From: Flavobacteriaceae bacterium
Lineage (GTDB): Bacteria > Bacteroidota > Bacteroidia > Flavobacteriales > Flavobacteriaceae
Direction: 5' to 3'
DNA length: 64,000 nt
NCBI GenBank assembly: GCA_002694465.1
Contig: NZMG01000023.1
Span: forward strand, 24,319 to 88,318
Within the stretch, counting starts at the first letter, position 1, and every line of letters begins with the position of its first letter. Of this stretch, positions 1 through 9,691 are shown piece by piece. The position numbers and the translations under genes are program-made. A model generated the notes under the pieces. That model did no database searches, was not told where the DNA came from, and saw only the letters and a program-made list of their open reading frames with translations.

Positions 1-705
1 CCCTGTTTCAATTTGCGCTAATGAATCAGAAAAACGAGCAAAATTTTCGGTGGTTTTATCGAGGTTGGTAAAGGTATTGCTCAACTTATCTTTATTGGTA
101 GCTAATAGGGAATTCATATTGGAGGCAGCCCCATTAAAAGACGTCATGGTTGAATTTAATTTTGCAATACTCTCTCTCAAGTTTGCTTTTGTTGTATCAT
201 CCAGGACTTGGTCGAGGCCTGTTAAAACTGAGTCTAGGTTTTTTAATGTAGACAAGAGGCTTTTTTCAATAGGATCAAATTTCTCCAGGATTCCGTCCAC
301 CATTCCAGCATCTACCTGACCTTTCAATGTATCGTTAGGTTGCGCCAATTCATTTGAAGTATAGTCTGGAATGATTCCTAAATTATTTCCTCCAATAAAA
401 CTGCTACTGTATATTTTTACCAAACTCGTTTTAGAAAAACGAAAGTCTTTTTCTATTATAAACTCCACAATTACCTCACCTCCTTTGTTTGAGGCCAAGT
501 AAATATCTTTTACTTTCCCCACCTTCATTCCGTTGACGGTTACAGGTGCTGCGGGAGCTAACCCCCCTACATTTTTATACTTTACAAAATAAACTTTGGG
601 TTTATTAAATAATTCTGTTCCCTTCAAAAAATTATATCCCAAAATGAAGAGTAAGATGGATACAATTGCAAAAATTCCTGTTTTTACTTCTCTTGAGAGC
701 TTCAA
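1..705 (-). CDS. MlaD/MCE-family lipid-transport protein, partial (C-terminus outside window)
   Basis: The 235 visible residues begin with a single membrane segment (about residues 8-26, rich in I/L/F), followed by the MCE domain with the motif GGLAPAAPVTVNGMKVGKV near residue 46. A long helical part then runs out of the window. MCE proteins bind phospholipids in the periplasm and feed ABC-type transporters that maintain outer-membrane lipid asymmetry. No MlaE, MlaF or MlaB partner is visible; they could lie beyond the left edge. I chose the TTG at 705 as start because no ATG or GTG lies upstream in frame before a stop at about 760 and the membrane anchor begins a few codons later. The gene follows the amidase gene on the same strand with an 81-base gap, so the two may be co-transcribed. 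Confidence 0.85.
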   Translation of the reverse strand, partial: MKLSREVKTGIFAIVSILLFILGYNFLKGTELFNKPKVYFVKYKNVGGLAPAAPVTVNGMKVGKVKDIYLASNKGGEVIVEFIIEKDFRFSKTSLVKIYSSSFIGGNNLGIIPDYTSNELAQPNDTLKGQVDAGMVDGILEKFDPIEKSLLSTLKNLDSVLTGLDQVLDDTTKANLRESIAKLNSTMTSFNGAASNMNSLLATNKDKLSNTFTNLDKTTENFARFSDSLAQIETG

Positions 706-786
706 ATGATTGATTTTTTTATGAATGACAAATTTAGAAATAATTATGCTAAGCTTGGGTTAAATTTTAAACTTTGGCAAATATGA

Positions 787-1908
787 TTATTGATCTTCTT
801 TTTTAAGAATTTTGGACAATTTTTCCTTCTTCCCATTTTTAAAAGCTACGATAAAACTAGATGGATACCCTTTCTCCTGGGCATAGGTTTTCATAAGCTG
901 AATCTTATTGTAATCGAATGTTTCACCATAGTAATATTTATACAACCCATCTTCTTTGTTTCTACTCACTTCTTCCAAGCCTTTAAAATTGTATGGTTTG
1001 GTATCAATCTTTTTACTACTAGCCGCAAGTTGTACTTTAAAAGTAACACCTTCATATATATTTTCTACTGTGGTATTAATAGCTTCGGTTATTTCTTCTT
1101 GGGTAATTACTGGATTTTGCGCATCGTTTGTGGCGAGGGCAATATTTTTACGATAGGTAATAATTCCGTTAGCAATTTCTTGCGCCATTTCTTTTCGTCC
1201 TTTTTTGGAATTGACATAAGAGCCTTCTGTATTATGTGTTAAAAAACCCAATTCAATGAGCACACTGGGCATATAAGAACTGTGTAGCACCCAAAAAGGT
1301 CCGGACTTTACACTTCTATCCTTTCTATTTAGTTTATTCACAAAATTATTTTGGATGAGTCCGGCTAGCATAATACTTTGATCAAGGTATTCTTCCTGCA
1401 TGAGGGATAAGCCAATTAAAGATTCTGGAGAATTAGGATTAAATCCTGCATACTTTTCTTCGTAATTGTCTTCTAGAAAAATTACTTCGTTTTCTTTTTT
1501 GGCGGTTTCAAGGTTTTTTCCGGACTTATCTACCCCCATTACAAAAGTTTCGGCGCCATTGGCCTGTGTGTGATGTGAGTTGCAATGAATGGAAACAAAT
1601 ACATCGGCATCTGCTCTATTGGCTATTGGACCACGCTCGTATAACTCAATAAACACATCCGTTTTTCTTGTATAGATAACTTTAAATCCTGGCTCCTTTT
1701 CTAATAAAGCGCCCACCTGTAACACCACATCCAAAACAATGTCTTTTTCTACATACCCATTCCCCTTATTGCCGGGGTCTTTTCCTCCATGACCAGCATC
1801 TAAAACAACGATAAAGGGTTTTTGAGGTGGATTATTGTTAACTTTAAAAGAATAAATGATAAAGATTCCTAAAAAAAGTAAGAATGTATATAATAGTTTC
1901 GTTTTCAT
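787..1908 (-). CDS. N-acetylmuramoyl-L-alanine amidase (Amidase_3) with SPOR-like tail
   Basis: A 373-residue exported cell-wall hydrolase that cleaves the amide bond between MurNAc and L-Ala of the stem peptide. An N-terminal membrane/signal segment (residues 4-21) precedes the Amidase_3 domain (about 32-260). Its zinc-site signatures are VVLDAGHGGKDPG, the downstream Glu of GYVEKD, SIHCNSHH, and the catalytic Glu of VLIELGF. A C-terminal segment (about 293-370) beginning FKVQLAASSK resembles a SPOR or SPOR-like peptidoglycan-binding module; this part is a weaker call. The gene lies head-to-head with lptD and directly upstream of the MCE gene, an arrangement of envelope genes that I regard as typical for Flavobacteriaceae. 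Confidence 0.93.
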   Translation of the reverse strand: MKTKLLYTFLLFLGIFIIYSFKVNNNPPQKPFIVVLDAGHGGKDPGNKGNGYVEKDIVLDVVLQVGALLEKEPGFKVIYTRKTDVFIELYERGPIANRADADVFVSIHCNSHHTQANGAETFVMGVDKSGKNLETAKKENEVIFLEDNYEEKYAGFNPNSPESLIGLSLMQEEYLDQSIMLAGLIQNNFVNKLNRKDRSVKSGPFWVLHSSYMPSVLIELGFLTHNTEGSYVNSKKGRKEMAQEIANGIITYRKNIALATNDAQNPVITQEEITEAINTTVENIYEGVTFKVQLAASSKKIDTKPYNFKGLEEVSRNKEDGLYKYYYGETFDYNKIQLMKTYAQEKGYPSSFIVAFKNGKKEKLSKILKKEDQ

Positions 1909-1982
1909 GTGTTTAATAACGGTAGGTTGCTATTGATATTTTTAAAAATTTACTATTTGAAAAACAAGCCAAAAAATATATG

Positions 1983-1990
1983 TAATTTTG
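1983..1990 (+). promoter_or_regulatory. Possible -7 box upstream of lptD
   Basis: TAATTTTG matches the Bacteroidetes -7 consensus TAnnTTTG. The nearest TTTG upstream (1956-1959) is 23 bases away rather than the usual 19, so only the -7 element is convincing. It would give a leader of roughly 100 bases for lptD. Confidence 0.25.
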
Positions 1991-2093
1991 GGGTTCAAAA
2001 ACTAAGCCAATTTATGAAATAGACAGCTTGTTCCTTGTCGTTTTGAAGGGAACTTATTAAAAAAGTTGTTTACAAAAAAATAGCCTGAAAGCA

Positions 2094-4808
2094 TTGCAAA
2101 ATAAGCACTTCATTTTTTACACGACCTTACTTCTCCTGCTTTTTTGCAGTACATCATTGTATTCGCAAGACCCTGTAGATAAAGGTTCGGTTGTAATTCC
2201 TGCCAAAGAAGATACGCTTTCTATTACCCCAAAAGATACTCTTACCATCAACCCGATTACTTATAATGAAGTTGTCACGGATACAGTAAAAGTAGATTCT
2301 ATTGCACCTAAGGATGAAATTTTAAAGGATATTGTTGATTATTATGGCGAAGATTATGTGTACATGGACAAAAAATCTAGTAAGGTGTATATGTACAATA
2401 AGGCTTTTATTACGTACCAAACCTACCGAATAGATGCTGGACTCATCATTTTGGATTACAATAAAAACGAAGTTACTGCTAAAGGAATTGACAGTGCTGG
2501 AGTGTATAGCCAAAAACCCATCTTTGTGGAAGGGTCTAATAAAGTAGAACCCGATTCTATCCGATTTAATTTTACTACAAAAAAAGCAATTGTATATAAT
2601 TCTAGGACATTTCAGAATGAAATGAATGTCCTTTCAGAAATTACCAAAAAAGAGAATGACTCCGTATATTTTCTTAGGAATGTAAAGTTTACCACTTCTG
2701 AAGATATTGAAAACCCTGAATATTATTTTTACACGCGAAAAGCCAAATTTGTCCCCCAAAAGAAAGTAGTGACTGGACTTACCAATATGTATATAGCAGA
2801 CGTACCTACTCCTATTGGATTGCCTTTTGCCTTTTTCCCTCTTTCTGAAACTAGATCCTCTGGTTTCCTTTTGCCCAATATTGGAGAAAATAATAATCGA
2901 GGATTTTTTCTTCAAAATGGAGGCTATTATTTTGCCCTTAATGATTATGTAGATTTAACTGTACTTGGCGATTATTATACAAACGGTAGTTATGGATTTC
3001 GACTCGACAGTGATTATGCCCTTCGCTATAAGTTTAGAGGGAATGTAAGCTTTCGGTATGAAAACTTGATTAATAGCGAACGTGGGTTCCCAGATTTTAC
3101 ACAAAGTTCGCTTTATAATATTCGATGGAGTCATAATCAAGATGCAAAAGTAAATCCTAGTTCTCGATTTAGTGCTTCCGTTAACTTAGGTAGTAGTCGG
3201 TATCTTCAGCAATCGATTAATCAAACTAATAATGCGAGTCAGCTAGTAAACACATTAAGCTCCTCTATATCATACTCAAAAAGTTTTGAAACAGAGCCGC
3301 AGATTCAGTTTACAGTAGCAGGAACGCACAGCCAGAATACGCAAACGGAAGCCATCAATATGTCTCTTCCCAATTTCAACGGAAGTGTTTCCCGTATCTT
3401 TCCCTTTGCTCCCAAAAATGGAGTAAAAAAAGGAGCTTTTCAGAATATAAATATGCAATACAATGTTGTTGCTGAAAATAGAATTTCTACAACCGATTCT
3501 TTATTTTTCAAAAAGGAAATGTTTGAAGGGGCGCAAATAGGCGCAAGACATACCATTCCTATTAGCACTAATTTTAAAGTTCTAAAATATTTAAGTCTTT
3601 CATTAAGTACAAACTACCAAGAAACTTGGGTAGGAAAAACCATTAGCCGCAGCTATGACGAAACGGCAAATGACGGGGCTGGTGAAGTTGTACAAGATAC
3701 TATTTCGGGTTTTGATAGTTATCGCACCTATGGTTTTTCAACTGGTGTTGGAACTACCATTTATGGTACTTTTAATTTTGGAAAAGATAAAAAAATACAA
3801 GCTATTAGACACGTGATGCGGCCCTCCATTGGATACAGTATTAGTCCTGGATTTCAACAATATTATGACGAATACACCATTGTGTCTGCAGACCCTGAAG
3901 TAAATGATCAGGTAGTGGAGTATTCACGTTTTGAAAACACGCTCTACGGTGCGCCAGGGAAGTTGTATTCTAGTAGTATGAGCTTTGCCCTTAGTAATAC
4001 TTTGGAAGCTAAAATTAGAGATAAAGACACTTCCGCTGTTGAACCTAAAAAACTTATTCTTTTGAACAATTTAAACTTTTCGACAGGCTATAATTTTTCT
4101 GCAGATTCTCTTAAATGGAGCAACGTACAAGTTACAGGTAGCATACCCATTGTGAAAAAGCTAGACTTTAATTTTAATGGATCGCTAGATCCTTATGCCT
4201 TGGACAACGATAACAACCGTATTAATACATTTAATATTGAAAACGGCGGAAGTTTATTCCGCTTGGTTAATGGAAATATTAGTTTTAACTATTCATTCTC
4301 CAGTAAAGATTTTGAAAAAGCAGAAGATGAAGATTTTGATAGTGATACTTTTCGTAACGGTGGTCGCCCAGATGATTTATTTGGAGATCCTACTGAATTT
4401 AATGATTTAAGCCCTGTTCCTGTTGATAAAAAAAATAAGGATAAGACGACCGAAAAATCTTGGTATCAATACGATATCCCCTGGGATTTACGCCTAGCGT
4501 ATACCCTAACCTATTCAAATAGTCAACGACAAAATGAAATATCCTCTCAATCCCTTATGATGAGCTCTAGCGTATCGTTATCACCCAAATGGAGTGTACG
4601 TGTTTCTTCTGGTTATGATTTTAAAAATAAAGGAGTTACTCTTACCCAACTTGGCTTTGTAAGGGATTTGGATAGTTGGACGATGCGATTTAACTGGACA
4701 CCTATTGGAGCTTATAATACCTCATGGAATTTCTTTATTGGAATTAAAGGAAGCATCCTAAAAGATATTAAATACGACAAACGAAGAGAAGCAGATAGAA
4801 ATTTATAA
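2094..4808 (+). CDS. lptD: LPS assembly outer-membrane protein LptD
   Basis: A 904-residue precursor with a signal peptide (hydrophobic stretch at about residues 8-22, ending LYSQ). An OstA-like periplasmic domain (roughly 80-260) is followed by a long C-terminal part with alternating aromatic/polar beta-strand patterns ending in a barrel. LptD, with a small lipoprotein partner, inserts lipopolysaccharide into the outer leaflet of the outer membrane. The start is a TTG; the only in-frame alternatives upstream are CTG and other non-standard codons after a stop near 2058. Like other Bacteroidetes LptD proteins it is longer than the approximately 780 residues of E. coli LptD. RidA follows after 10 bases, suggesting co-transcription. 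Confidence 0.92.
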   Translation: MQNKHFIFYTTLLLLLFCSTSLYSQDPVDKGSVVIPAKEDTLSITPKDTLTINPITYNEVVTDTVKVDSIAPKDEILKDIVDYYGEDYVYMDKKSSKVYMYNKAFITYQTYRIDAGLIILDYNKNEVTAKGIDSAGVYSQKPIFVEGSNKVEPDSIRFNFTTKKAIVYNSRTFQNEMNVLSEITKKENDSVYFLRNVKFTTSEDIENPEYYFYTRKAKFVPQKKVVTGLTNMYIADVPTPIGLPFAFFPLSETRSSGFLLPNIGENNNRGFFLQNGGYYFALNDYVDLTVLGDYYTNGSYGFRLDSDYALRYKFRGNVSFRYENLINSERGFPDFTQSSLYNIRWSHNQDAKVNPSSRFSASVNLGSSRYLQQSINQTNNASQLVNTLSSSISYSKSFETEPQIQFTVAGTHSQNTQTEAINMSLPNFNGSVSRIFPFAPKNGVKKGAFQNINMQYNVVAENRISTTDSLFFKKEMFEGAQIGARHTIPISTNFKVLKYLSLSLSTNYQETWVGKTISRSYDETANDGAGEVVQDTISGFDSYRTYGFSTGVGTTIYGTFNFGKDKKIQAIRHVMRPSIGYSISPGFQQYYDEYTIVSADPEVNDQVVEYSRFENTLYGAPGKLYSSSMSFALSNTLEAKIRDKDTSAVEPKKLILLNNLNFSTGYNFSADSLKWSNVQVTGSIPIVKKLDFNFNGSLDPYALDNDNNRINTFNIENGGSLFRLVNGNISFNYSFSSKDFEKAEDEDFDSDTFRNGGRPDDLFGDPTEFNDLSPVPVDKKNKDKTTEKSWYQYDIPWDLRLAYTLTYSNSQRQNEISSQSLMMSSSVSLSPKWSVRVSSGYDFKNKGVTLTQLGFVRDLDSWTMRFNWTPIGAYNTSWNFFIGIKGSILKDIKYDKRREADRNL

Positions 4809-4818
4809 AACGATATAT

Positions 4819-5199
4819 ATGAAAAAAATAATCCATACACCCAATGCTCCTGCCCCTATTGGCCCGTATAGCCAAGCAGTTCTAAAAGGAAATATGCTTT
4901 TTACTTCTGGGCAAATTGCTATTAATCCAAGAACCGGTTCTTTGGTCATGGAAAGTATCGAAAATGAGACAAAACAAGTAATGGAAAATTTAAAAGCTGT
5001 ATTGGGAAAAGCAGGGATGGATTTTTCTCATGTACTTAAAACATCTATTTTTTTAAGTGATATGAAAAACTTTGGAAAAGTAAATGAGGTCTATGCTACA
5101 TATTTTGATGAAGCCACTGCACCCGCTCGAGAAACGGTAGAAGTAGCTAATTTACCAAAATATGTTAATGTTGAAATCTCAATGATAGCTTCCCTCTAA
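4819..5199 (+). CDS. ridA: RidA family enamine/imine deaminase
   Basis: This 126-residue protein covers the whole Rid fold. Recognisable segments are the N-terminal APAPIGPYSQAV, TSGQIAINP, and the C-terminal APARETVEVANLP, where the Arg equivalent to the substrate carboxylate-binding residue is present. RidA hydrolyses reactive 2-aminoacrylate and related enamines released by PLP enzymes, protecting other enzymes from damage. It sits 10 bases after lptD on the same strand. Its stop codon overlaps that of the convergent tamB-like gene by 4 bases, so there is no room for an intervening terminator. Confidence 0.94.
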   Translation: MKKIIHTPNAPAPIGPYSQAVLKGNMLFTSGQIAINPRTGSLVMESIENETKQVMENLKAVLGKAGMDFSHVLKTSIFLSDMKNFGKVNEVYATYFDEATAPARETVEVANLPKYVNVEISMIASL

Positions 5200-8100
5200 G
5201 GAATTTCTTGTTCATCTTTTTTGGTGGCAGCTGGTGAAAATCCTTCTGGGAAGGATTCATCATCTGGAATTACGGGAAGTTCATTTTCAGATTCAAGCGT
5301 CAATTTTTTATTGAAGAGTCGTTGCATCAATTCTTTAAAAGTATCGAAATCCACCGAATACGAAACTCCGGCTCCTTGTTCAAAAATCTGGTCTTCTCCA
5401 ATAAATTGTAAGTCGGCTTGACGGTTAAAGAAATTGATTCGCATGCTCCCATCATCATTTACCAGCCATTGCACTTCAATATCCCCTGCTACAGAAGATT
5501 CATTAGCACCCCCTACTGGCACAGCCACTTTTCCGTTAATTAAAACTCTTTCTGAAAGTTTAGTAGACAACTGCACCCCTACTTGGTACTCTAATTGTTC
5601 ATTTAAAGAAGTTTGTCTAGTCGCAATTGTAGGTAACACTTTAAATTTTGAATCCTCTCCTGCAAAAATATCGGCCACAAGTTTATTTACTCTTTCAGTT
5701 AATGTTCCCGCAATTGCATTTTGTCCAGCGGCGGCATCACTTTGGAAAGAACCAGTTGCGGCTAAAAATATAGCTTGGGTTTGGCGCTGTTCTTTATCTC
5801 TAATTTTATCCTCCAATTCGTCTCTAACTGTTGAAGAAACTCCAGGAAAGCTCAACTGAAAATCTAAATCGGGTTGCATAATTTCACCTGTAAGGTTTAG
5901 AAGCACTTCTACATCTACCGTACTATTTAAAGTGGTATTCTCCAGCAACGCTGAAGGATTTACATCTTCAACTTTATACTTTGCCGTTAAGTCCAGCCTA
6001 GCTTTGGTAGGTTCCCCATCCCAAGTTATATTCCCTCCAGGCACAACATCAATTGTTTTATCTACCAATCCCGCATATCTAAAGTCGTACTTTCCGTCTA
6101 TAATTAAGAAATCCCCCCACATTTTAAATTTCCCAAGCGTATTGATTTCCAAAAGTAAAATCCCGGCTCCTCTCCCTCGTAAGGCCGAATTATTTACTTG
6201 ATCTACGAGTACTTCTACTTCTGCATTTTCATTTATATCCAATTCAAAATTGAGAGAAAGTCCCTTTATTTCTTCAGTTACGTAAGTTTCACCAGCAATC
6301 CTCGCTTTCTTTTCTTCGGGAGATATAAACCGAATAAAAGAATCATCTCCTATGCTAGCTGCATCGCTTATAGGAATTTTAAATTTAGTTCCTGCCTCCG
6401 TAGTTGCCACTACATCAATCACTAATTCATCTACCGGACCAGTTATTTTTGAAGTCCCACTAATAAAGGCAGTTCCGTAGTACAATGCATCTTCATCTTT
6501 TGGAGTGTCTAAAACTAGCAATCGTATGGTTTCTAAATCAAAATCTAAAGCCCAATTAGAGAAATTTGAATGGAAAACGTTTCCTTCAAAAGTACCCACT
6601 GTACCATATTTTGTATCGGTTAAGAATGTTGGGCTAATTCTAAATTTATCCTTGGTGAGGAAAATGGAGGTATCATCTTCTAGATTAAAATCGACATTTA
6701 AATAGGGAATTTTTAATCCTGTTTCAAATAAGTCGATACGTCCCGTAATATCTGGAGATTTATAATTTCCTTTCACTTTTGCATTTCCAGATGCCATTCC
6801 TCTAAGATTCGAAATAACTTCCCCACCAAAAGGACTAAAGGCTTTTAAATTGAAATCTGTTAGAGATACATTTAAGTCAATAACAGACTGCTCTTCCCCA
6901 ACATCAAGACTCCCCACCGCCTTGAATGAGCTTACATTATCATTAATGAGACTAGAATTAATAGTATATCTAGTAAGGTCTGTATTTCCTTTTATTTTTA
7001 ACTCTAAATCTCCAAAATCAACGTTGTTTAAATTAACATCTTCAATGACAATTTCTGAATTTGGGTAAAAGGAGCCTCCTCTTTGTAGAAAATCTAATCG
7101 TCCATTAATACGCCCTTTCAAATTAAGACTATCTACTTCGGGTACTATTTTACCCAAGTCAACATCTTTAAACTGAAGCTTAACATCTGTGATTGTCGAA
7201 TCTTTTTTATAGCCTGCTAATTGTATTAATTCATTGTTATGGCGAAGCGTTAGTGAGTCTAACTTTATATCCCTAAAATTATCATCAAAAGTAATTTTGT
7301 TAAGGTTATTGTTTTCCTTATTTAAAAACCAATCGTTTCCTTTATAATTTATTTTTGAACGTTTTATCCCTACAACAGAGTTTCCGTCTGCGTTTATAGT
7401 ATGATACAAGGAAAGGTTAAAAAGATCATCTTGGTTTTTGCCTCCCGCAAATTGAGATTGAATGTAAAGCGTATCATTTAAGGTTTTATTGATAACATTA
7501 ACCTCTGTAAAATTGTAGGAACCCGTATAAATTGAATCTACAGAAATGTAGGCATTAAACAGAGGGTTATCGTTATCTAATTTCACATTTACCTTCCCTA
7601 AATAATTTTCATAAAGAAGTAATTCTGGAGATTTAAAATCCAGTTTAAACTTGGATTCATCTGAAAAAACCGAACCTTTTATTCGCGTATTTTCACCAAG
7701 CTGAAGCTCTGGAACAAAAACATCCACAATTTTATTATACACCTCAAACTCATAATTAATATACTGGTCTGGAGTTACTTGTAAAGGAATGTAGTTTGTA
7801 TAAATACTTCCTATGGAATTTCTAAATAAATAGGGAATGTCTTCCAATAAAAAACGTCCACGTATTCTACCATTAATAATATCGGGAGAGTTTACTTCAA
7901 TGGTGCGCTCATCATCCTGAAATGTGGAGGTTATATTAAAATCATCGAAGAAAAAATCTTTATCTTGTGTTTGGTAAAATGTTTCTGAAAATTGTATAGT
8001 TCCAACCGCATCATTTATGGTTGTCCCATCCATATCCATAATAATCTTTCCAGCAAAAACTGAAACACTATCTCTCGTAAATAATCGCAATTTGTTGAGT

Positions 8101-9605
8101 TCTGCATATTCTATATTCGCTTCAAAGTCGTATTGATTAAATGCTTTTGAAACATCAATTAGCCCATCAAAATCCATTTTAAGGTTTGGGTCGTTTATGG
8201 AAAGTTTACCGTTAAATTTTGGATTTTTTAAGTTTCCTTCAACCGTGATGTTTTTATAAATATAGTTTTCAAAATCAAAACTACTTATGGTCCCTTGGAC
8301 CAAAGTACTTACCGTTTCGGGAGTAAAACCTCTTCCATTAAAAGTGAGATTAGCATTCATCTTCCCAATGGATGTTGTTCCGGCTAATTTCCCTAAATTG
8401 AAGTTAGTTAACTTCGCATTTCCTTTATAATAGGCATTTTTGAAATCGGTAATATTTCCCAATTCCAAATTAACATCTGCTAAACCAACAGCCGTGGTAA
8501 CCAAACCCTTGGTTTTTATTTCGTCCCCGATAATTTCACTATCCCCGCGTAAAGAAAAGTTTCCAAATTGTTTTAATTCCACAGGTAAGTCCTTTCCAAT
8601 AATGTTTGGTAATATCCGTCTTAAGTCAAAGTAATTGGTTGTTATGTAGTGGTCTTTTCCTTTTACAATATATATTTCTTCATTAAAAAGGTTTTGAAAT
8701 AGAAAATCTCCTTTAAATTGAGAATTGCCATAGCGTAAATCTGAATTATCAAATCTAAAGTCATTCAAAAACCCTAAAAAATCACCATTAATATTAATAT
8801 CAAGGTTTTCACCAAACTCTGGGTAAATCTTGTTTAAGTCATTTGTAGAAATAATGGTCTCCTTAAAGGTAAATTCTAACAGAACTTTATTTACAAAGTC
8901 TGCCATGCCTTCTTCAAAAGTTAATTTCCCATTCCCAATAATTTTTGAGTTGCCTGTCTCAAGAACTAAATCTTCCAAGAACATTTCCGTTTCTGAATAT
9001 ATAAACTCTAAGGAAGAATGTTTCACTTCTATCCCACGACCCTCTATAAAGGAGAGGGAATTAATATCTGCTTCTATTACTGGGCCATAAATATCAAAAT
9101 CGTAAGCATCTAAGTTCAAGTTTTTAAGGTCAACAGCAACGGGCACTTCGGCATTTTCATCGCTCACTCTTACGTGAGAATTAATAAGGGTTAAATGTGT
9201 GGCTAGTAACTGAAATGGCTTTACTTCGGTAGTATCACCCGTATTAAATTTATCGGCAAAAATAGAAAGGTTGTCGTTATCCTCGTCTTTGTAAGTTTTT
9301 ACGAATAAATTGGCGTTTTCAAGTTCTAAAAAACCAAAATCGAGGTTACCATCAATTAATTTTTTAATACTTAATAAATTAGTTTGAAGAATCTCTGTAT
9401 AAATTAATGTATCTTGATGGTGGTCTCTAATAAAAACATTCCTAATGTCTATTTCCCCTTTCCAATTGAGGCCAAGGCGTTCAATATTAATATCTGTGCC
9501 ATAGGTTTCGTTTAGTTCATCGGTTACCTTTTTCCCTATTTTAGTCTGAACCGCTGGAATAGATAAAATGATTACCAGCAGTACTAGCAATAATATTAGT
9601 ATCAC
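5196..9605 (-). CDS. tamB: TamB/YtfN-type translocation and assembly module protein
   Basis: A very long (1469-residue) protein with one N-terminal membrane segment (residues 1-19). It continues as thousands of bases of repetitive beta-strand sequence characteristic of the AsmA/TamB bridge proteins and ends in the TamB C-terminal DUF490 domain (about residues 1000-1440). The family forms a hydrophobic groove spanning the periplasm and is linked to outer-membrane protein assembly and phospholipid transport. The track start is a GTG; the upstream frame stays open to about 9648 and encodes K/R-rich residues that would fit a cytoplasmic tail, but it offers only non-standard start codons. The true start could therefore be up to 13 codons earlier. 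It diverges from tsaD. Confidence 0.92.
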   Translation of the reverse strand: MILILLLVLLVIILSIPAVQTKIGKKVTDELNETYGTDINIERLGLNWKGEIDIRNVFIRDHHQDTLIYTEILQTNLLSIKKLIDGNLDFGFLELENANLFVKTYKDEDNDNLSIFADKFNTGDTTEVKPFQLLATHLTLINSHVRVSDENAEVPVAVDLKNLNLDAYDFDIYGPVIEADINSLSFIEGRGIEVKHSSLEFIYSETEMFLEDLVLETGNSKIIGNGKLTFEEGMADFVNKVLLEFTFKETIISTNDLNKIYPEFGENLDININGDFLGFLNDFRFDNSDLRYGNSQFKGDFLFQNLFNEEIYIVKGKDHYITTNYFDLRRILPNIIGKDLPVELKQFGNFSLRGDSEIIGDEIKTKGLVTTAVGLADVNLELGNITDFKNAYYKGNAKLTNFNLGKLAGTTSIGKMNANLTFNGRGFTPETVSTLVQGTISSFDFENYIYKNITVEGNLKNPKFNGKLSINDPNLKMDFDGLIDVSKAFNQYDFEANIEYAELNKLRLFTRDSVSVFAGKIIMDMDGTTINDAVGTIQFSETFYQTQDKDFFFDDFNITSTFQDDERTIEVNSPDIINGRIRGRFLLEDIPYLFRNSIGSIYTNYIPLQVTPDQYINYEFEVYNKIVDVFVPELQLGENTRIKGSVFSDESKFKLDFKSPELLLYENYLGKVNVKLDNDNPLFNAYISVDSIYTGSYNFTEVNVINKTLNDTLYIQSQFAGGKNQDDLFNLSLYHTINADGNSVVGIKRSKINYKGNDWFLNKENNNLNKITFDDNFRDIKLDSLTLRHNNELIQLAGYKKDSTITDVKLQFKDVDLGKIVPEVDSLNLKGRINGRLDFLQRGGSFYPNSEIVIEDVNLNNVDFGDLELKIKGNTDLTRYTINSSLINDNVSSFKAVGSLDVGEEQSVIDLNVSLTDFNLKAFSPFGGEVISNLRGMASGNAKVKGNYKSPDITGRIDLFETGLKIPYLNVDFNLEDDTSIFLTKDKFRISPTFLTDTKYGTVGTFEGNVFHSNFSNWALDFDLETIRLLVLDTPKDEDALYYGTAFISGTSKITGPVDELVIDVVATTEAGTKFKIPISDAASIGDDSFIRFISPEEKKARIAGETYVTEEIKGLSLNFELDINENAEVEVLVDQVNNSALRGRGAGILLLEINTLGKFKMWGDFLIIDGKYDFRYAGLVDKTIDVVPGGNITWDGEPTKARLDLTAKYKVEDVNPSALLENTTLNSTVDVEVLLNLTGEIMQPDLDFQLSFPGVSSTVRDELEDKIRDKEQRQTQAIFLAATGSFQSDAAAGQNAIAGTLTERVNKLVADIFAGEDSKFKVLPTIATRQTSLNEQLEYQVGVQLSTKLSERVLINGKVAVPVGGANESSVAGDIEVQWLVNDDGSMRINFFNRQADLQFIGEDQIFEQGAGVSYSVDFDTFKELMQRLFNKKLTLESENELPVIPDDESFPEGFSPAATKKDEQEIP

Positions 9606-9691
9606 AGTGATACGTTTAATTATTTTGAGAAGTTTTTTGATAACCCTTTAATGTTTTAATTTTACACCCAACAAATGTGCCTAAAATATAA

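Noticed and set aside
5221..9090. Series of plus-strand frames of 64-141 codons opposite tamB
   Set aside because: They are mirror frames of the long tamB coding region with no domain and no start context.
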